Assembly: GCF_025464955.1 (NCBI RefSeq)
Contig: NZ_JAODNM010000130.1
Coordinates: forward strand, 1-64,000
Origin: Amycolatopsis sp.
GTDB taxonomy: Bacteria > Actinomycetota > Actinomycetes > Mycobacteriales > Pseudonocardiaceae
DNA length: 64,000 nucleotides
Direction of reading: 5' to 3'
The position numbers and the translations under genes were made by a program. The number at the start of each line of letters is the position of its first letter. Within the stretch, counting starts at the first letter, position 1. Positions 25,992 through 34,688 of the stretch are shown piece by piece. The notes under the pieces were generated by a model. It was not told the DNA's origin. It made no database searches and saw only the letters and a list, made by a program, of their open reading frames with translations.

Positions 25992-27605
25992 ATGGACACC
26001 CCGGTGCTGAGCAGCTCCGCCGACCCGCGGAGCGAAGAGTACGCACGTAGTTCCCTTGCGCATGCCGAGCTGGTCGAGGACCTCGACAAGAGGCTGTCGT
26101 CAGCTCGGCTCGGTGGTCCCGAGAAATCGCGTACACGACATGTCGAACGCGGCAAGCTGCTGCCGCGCGACCGGGTGGATACCCTGCTCGACCCGGGGTC
26201 CCCGTTTCTCGAGCTGTCGCCTCTCGCGGCGACCGGGCTGTACGACGACGAAGCGCCAGCCGCCGGGATCATCACCGGGATTGGCCGCGTGTCCGGCCGC
26301 GAGTGCGTCATCGTGGCCAACGACGCCACGGTCAAGGGCGGCACGTACTACCCGATGACGGTCAAGAAGCACCTGCGCGCGCAGGAAGTCGCGCTGCACA
26401 ACAACTTGCCGTGCCTCTACCTGGTCGACTCCGGCGGCGCGTTCCTGCCGCGCCAGGACGACGTCTTCCCGGACCGCGAGCACTTCGGCCGGATCTTCTA
26501 CAACCAGGCGACCATGTCGGCCCGCGGGATCCCGCAGATTGCCGCGGTGCTCGGTTCGTGCACCGCCGGCGGCGCGTATGTCCCGGCGATGAGCGACGAA
26601 GCGGTCATCGTGCGCAACCAGGGCACGATCTTCCTCGGCGGTCCGCCGCTGGTGAAGGCCGCGACCGGCGAGGTCGTCACGGCGGAGGACCTCGGCGGCG
26701 GAGACGTCCATTCGCGACAGTCCGGCGTCACCGACCACCTGGCGGACAACGACGCGCACGCGCTGAGCATCGTGCGGTCCATCGTATCGACGCTCGGGCC
26801 GCGCACGCCCAGGCCTTGGGATGTCCAGCCGACCGAAGAGCCCAAAGTGGACCCGCGGCAGCTGTACGGCGTGGTGCCGACGGACTCGCGGACCCCGTAC
26901 GACGTGCGCGAGGTCATCGCGCGGATCGTCGACGGCAGCCGGTTCGCCGAGTTCAAAAAGGAGTACGGCTCCACGCTCGTCACCGGCTTCGCGCACGTCC
27001 ACGGTCACCCGGTCGGGATCATCGCGAACAACGGCGTGCTGTTCTCCGAGTCGGCGATGAAGGGCGCGCATTTCATCGAGCTGTGCGACAAACGCTCGAT
27101 CCCGCTGCTGTTCCTGCAGAACATTTCCGGTTTCATGGTCGGCAAAGCCTACGAAGCAGGCGGTATTGCCAAGCACGGCGCCAAGATGGTCACCGCGGTC
27201 GCGTGTGCCAGGGTCCCGAAGCTGACGGTGATCATCGGCGGTTCGTTCGGGGCAGGAAACTACTCGATGTGCGGCCGGGCTTATTCCCCGCGGTTCCTGT
27301 GGATGTGGCCGAATGCGCGGATCTCGGTGATGGGCGGCGAACAGGCCGCGTCCGTGTTGTCGACGGTTCGTCGTGACGGCATCGAGGCGCGCGGCGGCGA
27401 ATGGTCCACAGCGGACGAAGAACTGTTCAAGGACCCGATCCGCGAGCAGTACGAGGCTCAGGGCAGCCCGTACTACTCGACGGCGCGGTTGTGGGACGAC
27501 GGTGTGATCGACCCGGCGGACACCCGCACGGTGGTCGGCCTCGCGCTGTCGGCCGCGGCCAACGCGCCGCTGGAACCGGTCAACTACGGCGTCTTTAGAA
27601 TGTGA
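25992..27605 (+). CDS. accD1: acyl-CoA carboxylase beta subunit, methylcrotonyl type
   Basis: A 537-residue carboxyltransferase subunit. It moves CO2 from carboxybiotin to an acyl-CoA. The DATVKGGTYYPMTVKKH, GSCTAGGAYVPAMSDE and GSFGAGNYSMCGRAYSPRF blocks fit methylcrotonyl-CoA carboxylase beta chains, including the second oxyanion region. Together with accA1 and fadE19 it matches the leucine degradation set of mycobacteria (Rv2500c-Rv2502c). ATG 25992 follows GACGAGGAG. Ten bases separate it from accA1. Confidence 0.93.
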   Translation: MDTPVLSSSADPRSEEYARSSLAHAELVEDLDKRLSSARLGGPEKSRTRHVERGKLLPRDRVDTLLDPGSPFLELSPLAATGLYDDEAPAAGIITGIGRVSGRECVIVANDATVKGGTYYPMTVKKHLRAQEVALHNNLPCLYLVDSGGAFLPRQDDVFPDREHFGRIFYNQATMSARGIPQIAAVLGSCTAGGAYVPAMSDEAVIVRNQGTIFLGGPPLVKAATGEVVTAEDLGGGDVHSRQSGVTDHLADNDAHALSIVRSIVSTLGPRTPRPWDVQPTEEPKVDPRQLYGVVPTDSRTPYDVREVIARIVDGSRFAEFKKEYGSTLVTGFAHVHGHPVGIIANNGVLFSESAMKGAHFIELCDKRSIPLLFLQNISGFMVGKAYEAGGIAKHGAKMVTAVACARVPKLTVIIGGSFGAGNYSMCGRAYSPRFLWMWPNARISVMGGEQAASVLSTVRRDGIEARGGEWSTADEELFKDPIREQYEAQGSPYYSTARLWDDGVIDPADTRTVVGLALSAAANAPLEPVNYGVFRM

Positions 27606-27615
27606 CGAGCAGGAT

Positions 27616-29607
27616 GTGAGCGAAGTGTTCGATACAGTTCTGGTCGCCAATCGTGGCGAGATCGCCGTCCGGGTCATCCGGTCCCTGCAGGACATGGGGA
27701 TCCGCTCGGTCGCGGTCTACAGCGACGCGGACGGCGATGCCAAGCACGTCCGCGAAGCGCACACCGCTGTCCGCATCGGCCCGGCCGAAGCCTCGGAAAG
27801 CTATCTGTCCATTCCCGCTATCGTGCAGGCCGCTCTGGATACCGGGGCGCAGGCTGTTCACCCGGGCTATGGCTTCCTCGCGGAGAACGCGGCTTTCGCA
27901 CGCGCCTGCGTCGACGCCGGGATCGTGTTCATCGGCCCGCCCGCGAGCGCGATCGACGCGATGGGCGACAAGATCCGGGCCAAGGCGACAGTGTCGGCGG
28001 CCGGAGTTCCCGTGGTGCCGGGCAAATCCGATGTGGACATTCCGAAGGGTGGCTACGCGGCCGCGGCCGAAGAGGTCGGGTTCCCGTTGCTGCTCAAGCC
28101 GTCCGCCGGTGGCGGCGGCAAGGGCATGCGCCTGGTGACGAAAGCCGCGGACCTGGCGGACGCGATCGAGTCCGCGCGGCGCGAGGCCAAGGGTTCGTTC
28201 GGCGACGACACGCTGCTCATGGAACGGTTCGTCACCACGCCCCGGCATATCGAGATCCAGGTGCTGGCGGACGCGCACGGGAACGTCATCCACCTCGGCG
28301 AGCGCGAGTGCAGCCTTCAGCGGCGGCACCAGAAGATCATCGAAGAGGCTCCTTCGGTCCTGCTGGACGAAGAGACCCGCGCGCGCATGGGCGCGTCCGC
28401 TGTGGAGGCAGCCCGCTCGTGTGGTTACGTCGGTGCCGGCACGGTCGAGTTCATTATGTCCGCGAAAACACCGGACGAGTACTTCTTCATGGAGATGAAC
28501 ACGCGGCTGCAGGTCGAGCACCCGGTGACCGAGTTGGTGACCGGGCTCGACCTCGTCGAGTGGCAGGTGAAGATCGCCGCTGGTGAACACCTTTCCGTTA
28601 CGCAGCAGGATGTCCGGTTTACTGGGCACGCCGTCGAGGCCCGCGTTTACGCCGAGGACCCGTCGCGCGGGTTCATCCCCACCGGTGGCACCGTGCTCGC
28701 CGTGCACGAGCCCGCGGGTGACGGGGTCCGGGTCGATTCGTGGATGACCGAGGGCGCGGTGATCGGCTCGAACTACGACCCGATGCTCGCGAAGATCATC
28801 GCGTGGGGGCCGGATCGGGCCTCCGCGCTGCACCGGCTGGACCTGGCGCTTGCCGACACAGCACTGCTCGGCGTCGGCACGAACATCATGTTCCTTCGTG
28901 GACTGCTCGGCGACGACGAGGTCCGGGCAGGCAAGCTCGACACCGAACTTGTCGAGCGCCGGTTGTCCACTTTGGTCTCGGCCGAAGTGCCCACCGAGTT
29001 CTTCGTCGCGGCGGCGCTGAACAAGCTGCTGGCGCTGCGCCCGAAGGGGTCCATTGTGGATCCGTGGGACGTGCCGAGTGGCTGGCGGCTCGGGTCCGCG
29101 GGCGGGGTCACCTTCCGGCTCAAGTCCGGTGACGCCGAAGCTGTGGTCCGCGTGGAAGGGACCCCCGAGGACGCACTGGTCACTGTGGACGGCGGTACGC
29201 CCGAGCGGTTTTCCGCGCGGCTGGAGTCCGATCTGCTCGAAATCCGTCATCTGGGCGGATTCCACCGGTACCGGTACGCGACTGCGGACAGGGCGCTGTG
29301 GCTGGCCCGCGACGGTTGGTGCCTCGCTCTTGCAGAACAGGAAAACCTCCTTACCGCGCAAGGGGTTTCGGCGGGGTCCGGTCCGGTCAAGAGCCCGATG
29401 CCCGGAACTGTGCTCGTGGTCAAGGTCGCCAAGGGCGACGTCGTCAGCGCCGGCACCCCGCTGCTCGTCGTCGAGGCGATGAAGATGGAACACACCATCA
29501 CCGCGCCCGTCGACGGGCTTGTCAGTGAACTCCACGTCCAGGCCGGCCAACAGGTCGCGATGGACGAAAACCTCGCCTTGGTCACCCCACAGGAGAATTC
29601 GAAATGA
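27616..29607 (+). CDS. accA1: acyl-CoA carboxylase alpha subunit (biotin carboxylase-BCCP)
   Basis: A 663-residue protein. The biotin carboxylase domain runs from about 5 to 450 (VLVANRGEIAVR, the Gly-rich SAGGGGKGM ATP loop, EMNTRLQVEHPVTE). A linker follows, and a C-terminal biotinyl domain has EAMKMEH with the biotin Lys623. It supplies carboxybiotin to the accD1 product. GTG 27616 start. Its stop codon overlaps the fadE19 start (ATGA). The long linker between domains fits the MCC-alpha branch. Confidence 0.95.
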   Translation: MSEVFDTVLVANRGEIAVRVIRSLQDMGIRSVAVYSDADGDAKHVREAHTAVRIGPAEASESYLSIPAIVQAALDTGAQAVHPGYGFLAENAAFARACVDAGIVFIGPPASAIDAMGDKIRAKATVSAAGVPVVPGKSDVDIPKGGYAAAAEEVGFPLLLKPSAGGGGKGMRLVTKAADLADAIESARREAKGSFGDDTLLMERFVTTPRHIEIQVLADAHGNVIHLGERECSLQRRHQKIIEEAPSVLLDEETRARMGASAVEAARSCGYVGAGTVEFIMSAKTPDEYFFMEMNTRLQVEHPVTELVTGLDLVEWQVKIAAGEHLSVTQQDVRFTGHAVEARVYAEDPSRGFIPTGGTVLAVHEPAGDGVRVDSWMTEGAVIGSNYDPMLAKIIAWGPDRASALHRLDLALADTALLGVGTNIMFLRGLLGDDEVRAGKLDTELVERRLSTLVSAEVPTEFFVAAALNKLLALRPKGSIVDPWDVPSGWRLGSAGGVTFRLKSGDAEAVVRVEGTPEDALVTVDGGTPERFSARLESDLLEIRHLGGFHRYRYATADRALWLARDGWCLALAEQENLLTAQGVSAGSGPVKSPMPGTVLVVKVAKGDVVSAGTPLLVVEAMKMEHTITAPVDGLVSELHVQAGQQVAMDENLALVTPQENSK

Positions 29608-30758
29608 TCGACTTCCGGTTGGACGAAGAGTACGAAGCCCTGCGAAAGACCGTCGAGGACTTTGCGCATTCCGAAGTCGCGCCCGTGATCGGTGACTTCT
29701 ACCAGCGGGAGGAATTCCCGTACGAAATCGTGTCGAAGATGGCTCAAATGGGCCTCTTCGGACTGCCGATCTCAGAGGAGTTCGGCGGCATGGGCGGCGA
29801 CTACTTCGCGCTGTGCCTCGCGTTGGAAGAACTCGCCAGGGTCGATTCTTCGGTCGCGATCACCTTGGAGGCCGGGGTTTCGCTCGGTGCCATGCCGATC
29901 TACCGGTTCGGCACGCAGGCACAGAAGGAAACCTGGCTCCCCGCGTTGACCGCCGGTGAGGCGCTCGGCGCGTTCGGCCTCACCGAGCCGGGTGGTGGTT
30001 CGGACGCCGGCGCGACGCGCACGCGGGCCGTCGACGACGGCGGCGAGTGGGTCATCAACGGCAGCAAGTCGTTCATCACCAACTCGGGCACCGACATCAC
30101 GCGCCTGGTCACGGTCACCGCTGTCACCGGCGTGATGGACAACGGGCGCAAGGAGATTTCGGCGATCATCGTGCCCTCGGGTACGCCCGGCTTCGAGGTG
30201 GAGAAGAAATACTCGAAGGTCGGCTGGAACGCGTCCGACACCCACGGCCTGGCGTTCACCGATGTCCGCGTGCCCAAGGAGAACCTCGTCGGCGAACGCG
30301 GCCGCGGGTACGCGCAGTTCCTGTCCATTTTGGACGAGGGCCGCGTGGCGATCGCCGCGGTGAGTGTCGGCTTGGCGCAGGGCTGCGTCGACGAGTCGGT
30401 GCGGTATGTCTCCGAGCGCGAGGCGTTCGGGCACAAGATCGGGACGTACCAGGCGCTGCAGTTCAAGATCGCCGACATGGAGGTCCGTACGCACACCGCG
30501 CGGCTCGCCTACTATGCGGCGGCGTCGAAGATGCTGCGAGGCGAACCGTTCAAGAAGGAAGCCGCGATCGCGAAGCTCGTCGCGTCGAACGCGGCCATGG
30601 ACAACGCGCGGGACGCCACGCAGATCTTCGGTGGCTACGGGTTCATGAACGAGTTCCCGGTCGGGCGTTTCTACCGCGACGCGAAGATCCTTGAGATCGG
30701 CGAGGGCACCAGCGAGGTCCAGCGCATGCTCATCGCCCGCCACCTCGGCGTCGCCTGA
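29604..30758 (+). CDS. fadE19: acyl-CoA dehydrogenase, isovaleryl-CoA type
   Basis: A 384-residue FAD enzyme. FGLTEPGGGSDAG, SKSFITNSGTDI and GWNASDTHGLAFTDVRVP are acyl-CoA dehydrogenase blocks; the C-terminal IFGGYGFMNEFPVGRFYRDA and EIGEGTSEVQR are conserved. With the carboxylase it would convert isovaleryl-CoA toward methylglutaconyl-CoA in leucine breakdown; the exact substrate is inferred from context. It is translationally coupled to accA1 and is the last gene of the TetR-controlled operon. Confidence 0.92.
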   Translation: MIDFRLDEEYEALRKTVEDFAHSEVAPVIGDFYQREEFPYEIVSKMAQMGLFGLPISEEFGGMGGDYFALCLALEELARVDSSVAITLEAGVSLGAMPIYRFGTQAQKETWLPALTAGEALGAFGLTEPGGGSDAGATRTRAVDDGGEWVINGSKSFITNSGTDITRLVTVTAVTGVMDNGRKEISAIIVPSGTPGFEVEKKYSKVGWNASDTHGLAFTDVRVPKENLVGERGRGYAQFLSILDEGRVAIAAVSVGLAQGCVDESVRYVSEREAFGHKIGTYQALQFKIADMEVRTHTARLAYYAAASKMLRGEPFKKEAAIAKLVASNAAMDNARDATQIFGGYGFMNEFPVGRFYRDAKILEIGEGTSEVQRMLIARHLGVA

Positions 30759-30771
30759 GCGTCCGCAAGCA

Positions 30772-31210
30772 GGGCACTTTAGTGGTTCTTGTGTCGTGTG
30801 TGTGGGTCCGCGACGCCTCAGTGGGTGCCGGGTGATGTGGACTGGCCTCGTTTTACCGCGGCAGGGGCGGGTGGTGTGGGGGGAAGGGATTCTGAAGGCC
30901 GGTTGGGGTGGCTGGGTGGTGCCGGTGCGGCTGGTGAGGTTCCTGAGGTCAGCGGGTGTGGTCGGCTGGTGGTGACTGTGGGACTCGTCGGTTTGAACGT
31001 GGGACTCGCCGGGCCGGAGTGTGGGACTCGCCGATGGGCTGTGCGAGTCCCACGTTCAGCGAGGGCGAGTCCCACAATCAGACCGGCGAGTCCCACACCC
31101 AGCTCCGGACACCGACACGACCCGGCCCTTGCTGCGGTAAAACGCAGCCAGTCCACAGCAACCAGCACCCACACAGACGACCGAAGAGCCACAAAAGTAC
31201 AAAAGTGCCC
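30772..31210. repeat. 439-bp nested inverted-repeat element
   Basis: This region fills the fadE19-hemL gap and has no convincing gene. The outer ends are GGGCACTTT (30772-30780) and its complement (31202-31210). A second arm pair starts TGTGGACTGGC at 30836 and has its complement ending at 31157, continuing through CGTTTTACCGC with few mismatches. The middle has three direct copies of GTGGGACTCG (30978, 30999, 31021) and three inverted copies (31043-31053, 31065-31075, 31086-31096). It looks like a decayed MITE or structured intergenic element; no target-site duplication was seen. The hemL promoter must lie in or after it. Confidence 0.7.
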
Positions 31211-31249
31211 GGCCGGCGGGCGTGCCGCGCGATTTGCGAGACTGGACGG

Positions 31250-32554
31250 GTGACAGCTGGAGTCGATCAGTCCAAGGCCTGGTTCGCGCGGGCGAAAGCG
31301 TCGACGCCGGGCGGGGTGAACTCCCCGGTCCGGGCGTTCAACTCGGTCGGTGGGACCCCGAGGTTCATGGTCCGGGGTGACGGGCCGTACCTCTGGGACG
31401 CCGACGGCACCCGTTACGTCGACCTGGTCTCCTCGTGGGGGCCGATGATCCTCGGCCACGCGCATCCGGACGTCGTCCGAGCCGTCCAGGAGGCCGCCGT
31501 CAACGGGCTGTCCTTCGGCACGCCGACCGGCGGCGAGGTCGAGCTCGCCGAGGAGCTGATCGGCCGGGTCGACCCGGTGCAGCAGGTGCGGTTGGTCAAC
31601 TCCGGTACCGAGGCGACGATGAGCGCCGTCCGGCTCGCTCGCGGTTTCACCGGTCGCAGCAAGATCATCAAGTTCGCCGGGTGTTACCACGGCCACGTCG
31701 ACGCGCTGCTCGCCGAAGCGGGCTCCGGGCTGGCGACGCTGGGGCTGCCGACGTCACCTGGCGTCACAGGCGCGCAGGCCGCGGACACCATCGTGCTGCC
31801 GTACAACGATCTCGACGCCGTCCGAAAGTCCTTTATGGACAATCCGGACACCGTCGCCGCGATCATCACCGAAGCGGCCGCGGGCAACATGGGCGCCATC
31901 GCCCCGGATGACGGCTTCAACGCCGGACTGCGTGATCTCGCCCACGCCCACGGCGCGCTGCTGGTGATGGACGAGGTGATGACCGGCTTCCGCGTCTCCC
32001 ATTCGGGCTGGTTCGGCATCGAAGGCGTCGAAGGCGACCTCTACACGTTCGGCAAGGTCATGTCCGGCGGGCTGCCCGCGGCGGCCTTCGGCGGGCGGGC
32101 CGACATCATGGCGCGGCTGGCCCCTGGCGGGCCGGTCTACCAAGCCGGAACGCTCTCGGGGAACCCCGTGGCCGTCGCCGCCGGGCTCGCGACCCTGCGT
32201 GCCGCCGACGAGTCGGTGTACCGCGCGCTGGACGTCAACTCGCAGCGTCTCGGCGTCCTGTTCGGCGAAGCGCTGACGGCTGCCGGTGTCGCACATACCG
32301 TGCAGTTCGCGGGCAACCTGGTCAGCGTGTTCTTCACCGAGAACCGGGTGCGTGACTACGCGGGCGCGCAGGCCGCGGAAACCTGGCGCTTCCCGGCCTT
32401 CTTCCATGCGCTGCTCGACGCGGGCGTCTACCCGCCACCGAGCGCGTACGAAGCATGGTTCGTCAACGCGGCCATGGACGACGCCGCGTTCGACGTGATC
32501 GAGAAGGCGTTGCCCGCCGCAGCGCAGGCGGCGGCCGTGGCGGTGAAGCCGTGA
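31250..32554 (+). CDS. hemL: glutamate-1-semialdehyde 2,1-aminomutase
   Basis: A 434-residue PLP enzyme that makes 5-aminolevulinate for haem. The start GTG 31250 (VTAGVDQSKAWF) gives normal length; the frame extending back to 30956 is repeat DNA. Seen: TPGGVNSPVRAF, the GTEATMSA phosphate loop, DEVMTGFR, and TFGKVMSGGLPAAAFGG with the PLP Lys. The stop overlaps the phosphatase gene start by 4 bp. It heads a haem/cytochrome c operon. Confidence 0.96.
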   Translation: MTAGVDQSKAWFARAKASTPGGVNSPVRAFNSVGGTPRFMVRGDGPYLWDADGTRYVDLVSSWGPMILGHAHPDVVRAVQEAAVNGLSFGTPTGGEVELAEELIGRVDPVQQVRLVNSGTEATMSAVRLARGFTGRSKIIKFAGCYHGHVDALLAEAGSGLATLGLPTSPGVTGAQAADTIVLPYNDLDAVRKSFMDNPDTVAAIITEAAAGNMGAIAPDDGFNAGLRDLAHAHGALLVMDEVMTGFRVSHSGWFGIEGVEGDLYTFGKVMSGGLPAAAFGGRADIMARLAPGGPVYQAGTLSGNPVAVAAGLATLRAADESVYRALDVNSQRLGVLFGEALTAAGVAHTVQFAGNLVSVFFTENRVRDYAGAQAAETWRFPAFFHALLDAGVYPPPSAYEAWFVNAAMDDAAFDVIEKALPAAAQAAAVAVKP

Positions 32555-33177
32555 CCACGATCGTGCACATGCTGAGGCATGGCGAGGTCCACAACCCGGA
32601 CAAGATCCTCTACGGACGGCTGCCGGGTTTCCGGCTGTCCGAACGCGGTCAACGTCAGGCGCTGACGGTCGCGGAGGCCGTTGCCGGGCACGACATCGTG
32701 CACGTCGTCGCGTCACCGTTGCAGCGCGCGCAGGAGACGGCGGCGCCGATCGCCGGCGCGCACCGGCTCGACATCGCGACCGACGCCAGGCTGATCGAGG
32801 CCGGGAACCAGTTCGAGGGCAAGCGGGTCGCCGTCGGCGATGGCGCGCTGCGGCAGCCGAAGCACTGGCCGAAGCTGCGCGACCCCTTCACGCCGTCGTG
32901 GGGCGAGCCGTACGTCGAGATCGCCCACCGGATGCTCGGCGCGGTCTACCGCGCGCGGGCGGCGGCGGAAGGGCACGAGGCGCTGTGCGTGTCCCACCAG
33001 CTGCCGATCTGGACGCTGCGCAGGTTCCTGGAGGCGAAGCGGCTGTGGCACGACCCGCGCGCCAGGCAGTGCTCGCTCGCGTCGCTGACCAGCCTGGTGT
33101 TCGACGGCGAGGAGCTGGTCGACATCGTCTACAGCGAACCCGCGGGTTCGACCGATCCGAAGGTGACGGGCGCGTGA
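32551..33177 (+). CDS. histidine phosphatase superfamily protein
   Basis: A 208-residue protein with the RHG motif (MLRHGEVHN, phospho-accepting His), SPLQRAQETA, and CVSHQLPIW holding the second catalytic His. Such enzymes dephosphorylate small phosphoesters; the substrate is unknown. Start GTG 32551 overlaps hemL, and its stop overlaps the thioredoxin-like gene. The same order occurs in mycobacteria (Rv0524-Rv0526), so a link with haem or cytochrome assembly is possible. Confidence 0.9.
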   Translation: MTTIVHMLRHGEVHNPDKILYGRLPGFRLSERGQRQALTVAEAVAGHDIVHVVASPLQRAQETAAPIAGAHRLDIATDARLIEAGNQFEGKRVAVGDGALRQPKHWPKLRDPFTPSWGEPYVEIAHRMLGAVYRARAAAEGHEALCVSHQLPIWTLRRFLEAKRLWHDPRARQCSLASLTSLVFDGEELVDIVYSEPAGSTDPKVTGA

Positions 33178-33752
33178 AGCGACTCGCGGCGGCGGTTCTG
33201 CTGGCAGCGCTGACGCTGTCGGGGTGTTCGATCGGCAAGGACGCCGTCGCGCAGGGCAGCACGTTCTCGTTCGTCGCGCCCGGAGGCAAGGTCGACATCA
33301 CCTATCCCGTCGCCGACCGCCAGCCCGCGCCGAAGCTGTCCGGCGACAGCCTGATGCAGGTCGGCAAGCAGGTCGGCATCGAGGACTTCCCCGGCAAGGT
33401 CGTCGTGCTGAACCTGTGGGGCCAGTGGTGCGGCCCGTGTCGGACGGAGGCGCCCGAGATGGAGAAGGTCAGCCAGCAGACCGCGAGCGCCGGGGTCCAG
33501 GTGCTCGGCATCGACCTGCGCGAGGACAGCGGCCGCCAGGCGCCGCAGGACTTCGTCCGCGACCGCGGGCTCACCTACCCGTCGATCTTCGACCCGTCGG
33601 GCCGGATCCTGCTGCAGCTGTCGGGTTATCCGCGCAACGTCGTGCCGTCGACGCTCGTCCTCGACAAGCAGCACCGCGTCGCCGCCGTCTTCCTGCGCAC
33701 CCTCAACGCCGGCGACCTGCTGCCCCTGGTCCGCCAGCTGGCCGCCGAGTAA
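33174..33752 (+). CDS. ResA/TlpA-like thiol-disulfide lipoprotein
   Basis: A 192-residue exported lipoprotein. Lipobox LSGC places the lipid on Cys18. The thioredoxin-like domain has WGQWCGPC with redox Cys86 and Cys89, and VPSTLVLD contains the cis-Pro. It probably reduces apocytochrome c haem-binding Cys outside the membrane, fed by CcdA. Start GTG 33174 overlaps the previous stop. It is followed by a family A palindrome before ccdA. Confidence 0.92.
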   Translation: MKRLAAAVLLAALTLSGCSIGKDAVAQGSTFSFVAPGGKVDITYPVADRQPAPKLSGDSLMQVGKQVGIEDFPGKVVVLNLWGQWCGPCRTEAPEMEKVSQQTASAGVQVLGIDLREDSGRQAPQDFVRDRGLTYPSIFDPSGRILLQLSGYPRNVVPSTLVLDKQHRVAAVFLRTLNAGDLLPLVRQLAAE

Positions 33753-33757
33753 GTCCC

Positions 33758-33820
33758 CAAAGCTCCCTCAGGGCCACCCTTGTGGCTTTCAACGCCACAA
33801 GGGTGGCCCTGAGGGGTCCT
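33758..33820. repeat. palindromic repeat family A, copy 2
   Basis: Perfect 22-bp arms (33765-33786 and 33794-33815), starting CCCTCAGGGCCACCC, with a 7-nt loop, between the ResA-like gene and ccdA in the same operon direction. The flanks AAAGCT and GGGGTCCT are shared with other copies. A strong hairpin here could attenuate ccdA expression. Confidence 0.88.
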
Positions 33821-33911
33821 GGGCGACCAAGGGCGATACGTGACGTGAGGAGCATCCCGTTCAGCTATCCCCGGCGGCCTCACAAAAAGCTCACTGCCTA
33901 CCCTGATCAGG

Positions 33912-34688
33912 GTGAACTCCTCGGTGACAGCGCTGGCGACCTCCGGTCCGCTACTGCTCGCCGCGGGAGTCGCTTTGCTCGCCGGGGCGATTTCGTTCGC
34001 CTCCCCGTGCGTGGTCCCGCTCGTTCCCGGTTACCTGGCGTACCTCGCGGCGCTGGTCGGCGCCGAAGCGCCGGCCGTCAGTGCTGGTGAGGAGCGTAAG
34101 AAGGGCCGGTTCGCGGTCGTCGGCGCGGCCGGGCTGTTCGTGCTCGGGTTCACCGTGGTGTTCGTCGCGGGCCTCGGCACCATCGTCTGGCTCGCCGACG
34201 AGCTGCTGATCAACCAGGACATCCTGCAGCGTGTCGGGGGAGTGCTGACGATTCTCATGGCACTCGTCTTCCTCGGCTGGATTCCCTGGCTGCAGCGGGA
34301 CATCCGCTCGCACAAAGTGCCGAAGGGTGGCCTCTGGGGCGCTCCGGTGCTCGGCGCGGTGTTCGGCCTCGGCTGGACGCCGTGTCTCGGTCCGACGCTG
34401 TCCGGCGTGACGTCGATGGCTACCGCCACCGGCAGCGACGCCGTCCGCGGTTACGTGCTCGTGCTCATCTACTGCCTCGGTCTCGGGCTGCCGTTCCTGC
34501 TGATCGCGTTGGGCGCCCGCTGGGCCGTCCGGGCGACGGACTGGTTGCGCCGCAACGGCAGGCGGGTCCAGATCTTCGGCGGCGCGCTGCTGATGGTGGT
34601 CGGCGTCCTGCTCGTCACCGGGCTGTGGGCCGAGCTCGTCGGCTGGATGCGCGACGCGTTCATCTCCGACGTCAGGTTGCCTCTGTGA
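33912..34688 (+). CDS. ccdA: cytochrome c biogenesis protein CcdA
   Basis: A 258-residue membrane protein with six predicted helices, carrying electrons from cytosolic thioredoxin to the outside ResA-like protein. The first helix has SFASPCVVPLVPGY and the fourth GWTPCLGPTLSGV; these two Cys form the redox pair. GTG 33912 start. The end overlaps resB by 4 bp. Fits DsbD-type CcdA length. Confidence 0.94.
   Translation: MNSSVTALATSGPLLLAAGVALLAGAISFASPCVVPLVPGYLAYLAALVGAEAPAVSAGEERKKGRFAVVGAAGLFVLGFTVVFVAGLGTIVWLADELLINQDILQRVGGVLTILMALVFLGWIPWLQRDIRSHKVPKGGLWGAPVLGAVFGLGWTPCLGPTLSGVTSMATATGSDAVRGYVLVLIYCLGLGLPFLLIALGARWAVRATDWLRRNGRRVQIFGGALLMVVGVLLVTGLWAELVGWMRDAFISDVRLPL

Noticed and set aside
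27595..29550. 651-codon open frame opposite accA1
   Set aside because: It is a shadow of the biotin carboxylase gene, without ribosome site or recognised motif.
30978..31096. CRISPR-like array of GTGGGACTCG units
   Set aside because: Units are short, in both orientations, with uneven gaps of about 8-12 bp; no cas genes.
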